Shown: positions 5,094-8,433 of the stretch, piece after piece
Layout of the letters: the number at the start of each line of letters is the position of its first letter
Numbering within the stretch: position 1 is the stretch's first letter
Assembly: GCA_026417675.1 (NCBI GenBank)
Contig: JAOACV010000069.1
Span: 1-8,433, forward strand
Length of the DNA: 8,433 nt
Source of the DNA: Verrucomicrobiia bacterium
Lineage (GTDB): Bacteria > Verrucomicrobiota > Verrucomicrobiia > CAIQCK01
Direction of reading: 5' to 3'
The notes under the pieces: generated by a model
What the model was told of the DNA's origin: nothing
Seen by the model: only the letters and a program-made list of their open reading frames with translations
Databases searched by the model: none
Made by a program: the position numbers and the translations under genes

Positions 5094-5651
5094 ATGGCCA
5101 AGAAAGTTCTGGTTCCACTCGCGCCGGGCTTCGAGGAGATCGAAGCGATCACTGTCATTGACATCCTGCGCCGCGCGGGCGTCGAGGTCGTCGTGGCGGG
5201 CACACAGCCGGGCGTCATCGAAGCGTCGCGCAAGACCAAGCATGTGCCCGATTGCGGGCTCGACGACGTGATGCCGGCGGTGGACACGTTCGACATGATC
5301 GTGCTCCCCGGCGGCCAGCCTGGCACCACCAACCTGCGCGCCGACCTGCGCATCAAGACGATCATCGAGCGGCTGCGCGCCCGCAGCAAGCTGACCGCCG
5401 CCATTTGCGCCGCGCCGACGGTGTTGTCGGCCTACGGCGTGTTGGAAGGCCGGAGGGCGACGAGCCATCCGGGTTCGCGCGCGCAGCTTGTCGCGGGCCA
5501 GGTCGTGGACGAGCGCGTGGTGGTGGACGGGCCGGTGGTGACAAGCCAGGCGGCGGGCACGGCGATGGAGTTCGCGTTCAAGCTGGTGGAGCTGCTCTGC
5601 GGCAGGGAGAAAGCCGTCGAGGTCAACCAAGGAGTGCTGGCGCGACTGTGA
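5094..5651 (+). CDS. DJ-1/PfpI family protein (YajL/DJ-1-like)
   Basis: The 185-residue product belongs to the DJ-1/ThiJ/PfpI superfamily and is closest by eye to bacterial YajL and human DJ-1, in length and along the whole chain. The family triad is visible: Glu17 in the PGFEEIEA segment, the nucleophile-elbow Cys105 in AAICAAPTVL, and His125 in TSHPGS. LPGGQPGTTNL (71-81) and VTSQAAGTAMEF (149-160) are further family signatures. Reported activities for close relatives are glyoxalase III, protein or nucleotide deglycase and oxidative-stress chaperone, so a role in carbonyl-stress protection is likely. No signal peptide is present, so it is cytoplasmic. It starts divergently from the acetate kinase gene and ends 10 bases from the end of the convergent DUF1501 gene. 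Function within the family is less certain than membership. Confidence 0.93.
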   Translation: MAKKVLVPLAPGFEEIEAITVIDILRRAGVEVVVAGTQPGVIEASRKTKHVPDCGLDDVMPAVDTFDMIVLPGGQPGTTNLRADLRIKTIIERLRARSKLTAAICAAPTVLSAYGVLEGRRATSHPGSRAQLVAGQVVDERVVVDGPVVTSQAAGTAMEFAFKLVELLCGREKAVEVNQGVLARL

Positions 5652-5654
5652 CGA

Positions 5655-5670
5655 GCCGCGCTCAAGCGGC
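5655..5670. terminator. Short hairpin between two convergent genes, possible bidirectional terminator
   Basis: GCCGC at 5655-5659 pairs with GCGGC at 5666-5670 around a 6-base loop that contains the DUF1501 stop codon. It is the only structure in the 10-base gap between the convergent genes. It lacks a T run on either strand, so its role is a guess. Confidence 0.2.
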
Positions 5671-6777
5671 CAGCAACGGTAGTTTTGCAAAACGCCGGCC
5701 GAGGATGCGCTCGTGGCTCACACCAAGCCAGTGGTCGAGCACGGTCGCATAGACGCTGCGGAAATCCACCGTCATCTTCAGGTCGCCGTGGTCGAGCTCC
5801 GCGAGGCTCGGCGGTTCGCCGTAGATGCCGCCGCGCACGGCGCGGCCCCAGAGGAACACCAACCCCGCAGCGCCGTGATCGGTGCCATTGGAGCCGTTCT
5901 CGGCGACGCGCCGGCCGAACTCGCTGAACGCCATCACCAGCACGCGGTCCGCGCCGCCGCGACGGTCGAGATCGGCGAAAAACGCTTGCAGCCCTTCACT
6001 AACCTCCGTCCACAGGCGCGCGTGAACGGCGGGCGCGTCGGCATGCGTGTCGAAGCCGCAGATGTCGTGGCAATAGACGCGCGCGCCGAGACCGCCGGCG
6101 ATGAGCGCGGCAATGGTCCGCAGGCCGCTGGCGAAGCGAGTGTCGGGATAATCCGCAGCGCTGCCGGGCGCGCGGTGGAGTAGTTCGCAAATTTTCTGCG
6201 GCCCAACGGACTCGTGGTAACAAACCGAGACAGCGCGGTTGCCTTTGATGACCTGCGGGGTGTCGCTGCCCAGACTGATCGCCAGCGTCGGCGCGCTTTC
6301 GCCAGGACAAACATAATCGAGACTGCGACCGAGCCAGCCGAGCGGTTCGGTCTGGTCGGCGTCGGCGCCGGTGTGCCAGATTTCGGTGGAGCGGAAGTGG
6401 CTGCGGTTTGAGTTCGGATAGCCGACGCCGTTGACGACAGCCATGCCGCCGCGGTTCCAAAGGCTCATCAAAGGACGGAGCGCCGGGTGGAATCCGAAGT
6501 CGTCCTTGAAGGGTGTCGCGCCCAACTTGAGCACCTCGGCGGGTCGCAGGGCGATGACAGGGCGCGCGTTGTGGTAGGCGTCGTCGGTGAAAGGCACCAG
6601 TGTGTTGAGGCCGTCGTTGCCGCCGCAGAGTTGGACGAGGACGAGAATCGGAGCGTCGTCGTCACGCGCGCCAAGCGCCGTCCCGACCAGCAGCGTCGGC
6701 ACGGTCGCGCCGGCGGCCGCGCCGAGGCTGGCGGTTCGCAGAAAGTCACGTCGTGTCAGCAAGGTCTTTGATTTCAT
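5662..6777 (-). CDS. DUF1501 family protein, Tat-exported
   Basis: The 371-residue product starts with a Tat signal: RRDFL at 9-13, then a weakly hydrophobic Ala/Gly-rich stretch to about residue 37. The rest matches DUF1501, whose members are placed in the alkaline phosphatase/sulfatase-like superfamily and are abundant in Planctomycetota and Verrucomicrobiota. The biochemical role is not established. Visible signatures, in order, are CGGNDGLNTLVPF (51-63), GFHPAL and the NSNRSHFRSTEIW stretch (95-134), GFDTHAD (241-247), FSEFGRRV (284-291), GTDHGAAG (298-305) and DFRSVYATVLDHWL (338-351). The Asp/His of GFDTHA and GTDHG are likely metal ligands by analogy with the superfamily. A good ribosome site fixes the start. 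It is the second gene of a minus-strand pair, 32 bases after the unknown secreted protein. The DUF1800 gene that commonly accompanies DUF1501 is absent. Confidence 0.93.
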   Translation of the reverse strand: MKSKTLLTRRDFLRTASLGAAAGATVPTLLVGTALGARDDDAPILVLVQLCGGNDGLNTLVPFTDDAYHNARPVIALRPAEVLKLGATPFKDDFGFHPALRPLMSLWNRGGMAVVNGVGYPNSNRSHFRSTEIWHTGADADQTEPLGWLGRSLDYVCPGESAPTLAISLGSDTPQVIKGNRAVSVCYHESVGPQKICELLHRAPGSAADYPDTRFASGLRTIAALIAGGLGARVYCHDICGFDTHADAPAVHARLWTEVSEGLQAFFADLDRRGGADRVLVMAFSEFGRRVAENGSNGTDHGAAGLVFLWGRAVRGGIYGEPPSLAELDHGDLKMTVDFRSVYATVLDHWLGVSHERILGRRFAKLPLLAA

Positions 6778-6784
6778 CGCTGTT

Positions 6785-6789
6785 TCCTT
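6785..6789 (-). promoter_or_regulatory. Ribosome binding site AAGGA of the DUF1501 gene
   Basis: On the minus strand AAGGA ends seven bases before ATG 6777. This decides the start over an in-frame codon 12 residues upstream, and the resulting protein has a well-placed twin-arginine motif. Confidence 0.75.
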
Positions 6790-6809
6790 TCGTTGGGCCT
6801 GTCCGGCGC

Positions 6810-7325
6810 TCAATGCAACGCCACCAGTCGGCGGATGTCAATCATCCGCCACCACTCCACCAGTTCCGACGGCCCGACATCGTAGCCGGTGATCTCGATG
6901 ATAAACCGGCCCTCCACCACGCCGCGCAGGGTGGCCTCGCGTTTGTAGTTGCTGTAACGCTCGCGAACGGGATAGGCGTCTATCTTGTAGCCCTTGTAGT
7001 AACCGTCGGCCCATTCCCGGTTGAAATCCTTCGTGTCCTGAAACTCGTCATACAGGCCGCGCCGGAAAGCGCCGTCGGTGATCTTGACGCGAATGACCTT
7101 GCTCGGGCGTTTCTTGCTGCCGTATTGGCGGGAAGCCTCGGTCACCGGCACGCCGTTAGTGACGATTCTCGCCCCGACCGGCTTGGTGCCGGTGTAACCC
7201 TCCGGCGTGCGCGGCAAGGCGTAGATGAGTTGAAAGTAGTGAACCGGGTCAACGCCGCGCTGCGCCGCGAGCGGGCCGGGCATGCCCGATGCAAACACCA
7301 TCAGCACCAACCAACGCCAGTTCAC
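6810..7325 (-). CDS. Secreted protein of unknown function, first gene of the DUF1501 pair
   Basis: I do not recognise this 171-residue protein. With a GTG start at 7325 it begins with a good Sec signal peptide: Arg at 4, hydrophobic 5-14, and likely cleavage after the AAQ at 20-22. A later ATG at 7301 would remove half of that signal. The mature part of about 149 residues is basic and rich in Tyr and Arg. It contains TPEGYTGTKPVGARI (40-54), KKRPSKVIRVKITDGAFRRG (71-90), a DTKDFNREWADGYYKGYK stretch (97-114) and an end segment EGRFIIEITG followed by WWRMIDIRRL. No cysteine remains after cleavage, and there is no membrane segment. The alternation of strands suggests a small beta-rich fold (inference). 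Its stop is 32 bases before the DUF1501 start, so the two are probably co-expressed and both exported. The reading frame stays open upstream to 7556, but that stretch overlaps the divergent oxidoreductase gene and looks non-coding. Confidence 0.75.
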   Translation of the reverse strand: MNWRWLVLMVFASGMPGPLAAQRGVDPVHYFQLIYALPRTPEGYTGTKPVGARIVTNGVPVTEASRQYGSKKRPSKVIRVKITDGAFRRGLYDEFQDTKDFNREWADGYYKGYKIDAYPVRERYSNYKREATLRGVVEGRFIIEITGYDVGPSELVEWWRMIDIRRLVALH

Positions 7326-7477
7326 AGCCGCAGACGCTAACAACGCGCCGTCGCGCGCGCAAGTTTGATTCCTGCGGGTTGCGTTGGCGCGGCGAAAGGC
7401 GTGTTTCCAAGCGGGTCGCACCGGTGTCGAAAGCGTTCCGGCTTGCGTGTTGTTGTGCCGCCTGAGATGTTTGGCAC
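7326..7477. promoter_or_regulatory. Divergent spacer between the secreted-protein/DUF1501 pair and the exported oxidoreductase
   Basis: This 152-bp gap should contain promoters for both directions. It is GC-rich with an alternating GC run near 7350-7360. I see no convincing sigma70 pair and no clear operator. Confidence 0.3.
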
Positions 7478-8433
7478 ATGAGCCAGCCAGCGATCCTTCC
7501 TTCGACGAGACGCCGCTTCCTGAAATCCGTCTCCGGCGCGGTCCTGGCCGGCACATGGGCGGCGCAGGCCGGCCCGCCTGCCGCCCTGCGCGGCGCTCCG
7601 GATTCGCGCAAGCTCAAGATCGGGCTGGTCGGCTGCGGCTCGCGCGGCACAGGCGCGGCCGACCAGGCGTTGAAGGCCGACAGTAATGTTGAGCTGTTCG
7701 CGATGGGCGATGTGTTCGCCGACAAGCTGGGGTCGAGCCTCAGGATGCTGGCCCAACGGCACCCGGGGCGCGTGAACGTGCCGGCCGCACGGCAGTTCGT
7801 CGGGCTGGACGCCTACCAGAAGGTCATCGAAAGCTGCGACGTCGTCCTCCTGGCCACACCGCCGGGGTTTCGTCCGCAACATCTGCGTCTCGCCGTCGAA
7901 GCCGGCAAACACGTCTTCACCGAAAAACCCGCGGCGACCGACGCGCCGGGCGTGCGCTCGACGCTGGAGTCGGTGGCGATCGCGAAACGCAAAGGGTTGG
8001 CGCTGAAATCCGGCTTCAACTGGCGGCACGACTTCGCCCGTCGCGAGTTTCACAAGCGCATCCACGACGGCGCCATCGGCGCCATCTGCGCCATCTACGC
8101 GACCTATTACGTCAGCGTGCTCCAGCCGATCCGCGAGGAGCGCAAACCGGGCATGACGGACCTAGAGTGGCAACTGCGGCATTGGTATCAATTCGTCTGG
8201 CTCAGCGGCGACGGCTACGTCGAGCAAACCGTGCATGCCGTGGACTGGCTGATGTGGACGATGAACGAAGTGCCGCCGTTGAAGTGTGTCGCCGTCGGCG
8301 GACGGCAGCAGCCGGGCACGGGCGGCAACATCTACGATCACATCGAGGTCAACTACGAGTGGCCCGGCGGCGTGCGATGTTTCGTCGGCGCGCGGCAGCA
8401 GAGCGGTTGTTTCAATGACACGTCGCTTTACCT
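7478..8433 (+). CDS. Gfo/Idh/MocA family oxidoreductase with Tat signal (C-terminus cut by window edge)
   Basis: The first 318 residues are visible. RRRFLKS at 11-17 followed by a short Ala/Gly-rich stretch to about residue 30 is a Tat signal, so the folded, cofactor-loaded enzyme is exported, as known for Zymomonas glucose-fructose oxidoreductase. The Rossmann domain starts at about 46 with KIGLVGCGSRGTG (dinucleotide loop 52-59). GKHVFTEKPAAT places the family's Lys at 150. The C-terminal domain includes NWRHDF (181-186) and EQTVHAVDWLMW (249-260), with His253 in the substrate-site position. An in-frame TGA 13 bases before ATG 7478 rules out a longer N-terminus. Substrate unknown; sugar or glycan-derived compounds are usual. 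It is divergent from the unknown/DUF1501 pair and not closely related to the cytoplasmic paralogue at 1681-2832. The frame is open to the window edge. Confidence 0.93.
   Translation, partial: MSQPAILPSTRRRFLKSVSGAVLAGTWAAQAGPPAALRGAPDSRKLKIGLVGCGSRGTGAADQALKADSNVELFAMGDVFADKLGSSLRMLAQRHPGRVNVPAARQFVGLDAYQKVIESCDVVLLATPPGFRPQHLRLAVEAGKHVFTEKPAATDAPGVRSTLESVAIAKRKGLALKSGFNWRHDFARREFHKRIHDGAIGAICAIYATYYVSVLQPIREERKPGMTDLEWQLRHWYQFVWLSGDGYVEQTVHAVDWLMWTMNEVPPLKCVAVGGRQQPGTGGNIYDHIEVNYEWPGGVRCFVGARQQSGCFNDTSLY

Noticed and set aside
5064..5690. Minus-strand open frame of 208 codons opposite the DJ-1 gene
   Set aside because: The DJ-1 family triad and signatures are on the plus strand; the antisense frame has none.
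6753..7340. Plus-strand open frame of 195 codons opposite the unknown secreted protein
   Set aside because: Both strands are open here, so this was weighed. The minus-strand frame has a signal peptide, a stop placed 32 bases before a co-directed gene, and a balanced composition. The plus frame has no signal, domain or ribosome site.
7337..8065. Minus-strand open frame of 242 codons opposite the exported oxidoreductase
   Set aside because: Antisense to a Tat-signal Gfo/Idh protein with clear motifs.

Overview
The window is GC-rich bacterial DNA with eight protein-coding genes, two of them cut by the window edges. No rRNA, tRNA or CRISPR array was seen. The gene mix is two Gfo/Idh/MocA oxidoreductases (one Tat-exported), a Tat-exported DUF1501 protein, a small sugar-type cupin and a secreted thioredoxin-like protein. 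Several intergenic spaces carry short degenerate repeats. This combination is typical of the Planctomycetota-Verrucomicrobiota group, and I infer Verrucomicrobiota (Pedosphaera/Limisphaera-like). That placement rests on gene content and repeat style, not on a marker gene.

Layout, left to right: (1) 1-879, minus: the N-terminal part of HypF, the carbamoyltransferase used in [NiFe]-hydrogenase maturation. (2) 880-1165: divergent control region. (3) 1166-2832, plus: a probable two-gene operon of a cupin and a cytoplasmic Gfo/Idh oxidoreductase, separated by an array of seven-base repeats that runs almost to the second start codon. (4) 2833-3042: spacer with a REP/BIME-like inverted double hairpin. 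(5) 3043-3474, plus: a secreted thioredoxin-like protein. (6) 3475-3744: a convergent spacer of nested inverted elements. Two seven-base repeat elements face each other around a 131-bp unit with terminal inverted repeats, and one of them runs into the acetate kinase gene. (7) 3745-4989, minus: an acetate kinase family protein. (8) 5094-5651, plus: a DJ-1/PfpI protein, divergent from the kinase. (9) 7325-5662, minus: a secreted protein of unknown function followed by a DUF1501 protein, a probable operon that converges on the DJ-1 gene. (10) 7478 to the right edge, plus: a Tat-exported Gfo/Idh oxidoreductase.

The genes do not form one pathway. The oxidoreductases and cupin point to sugar or polyol metabolism. 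The kinase points to acetyl-phosphate/ATP metabolism and HypF to hydrogenase maturation. The secreted unknown/DUF1501 pair and the exported oxidoreductase belong to the expanded Tat-exported protein set of this group. I found no defence system or other clearly new multi-gene system. The least explained material is the intergenic repeats, especially a repeat element with a conserved 11-base core seen twice, and the unknown protein next to DUF1501.
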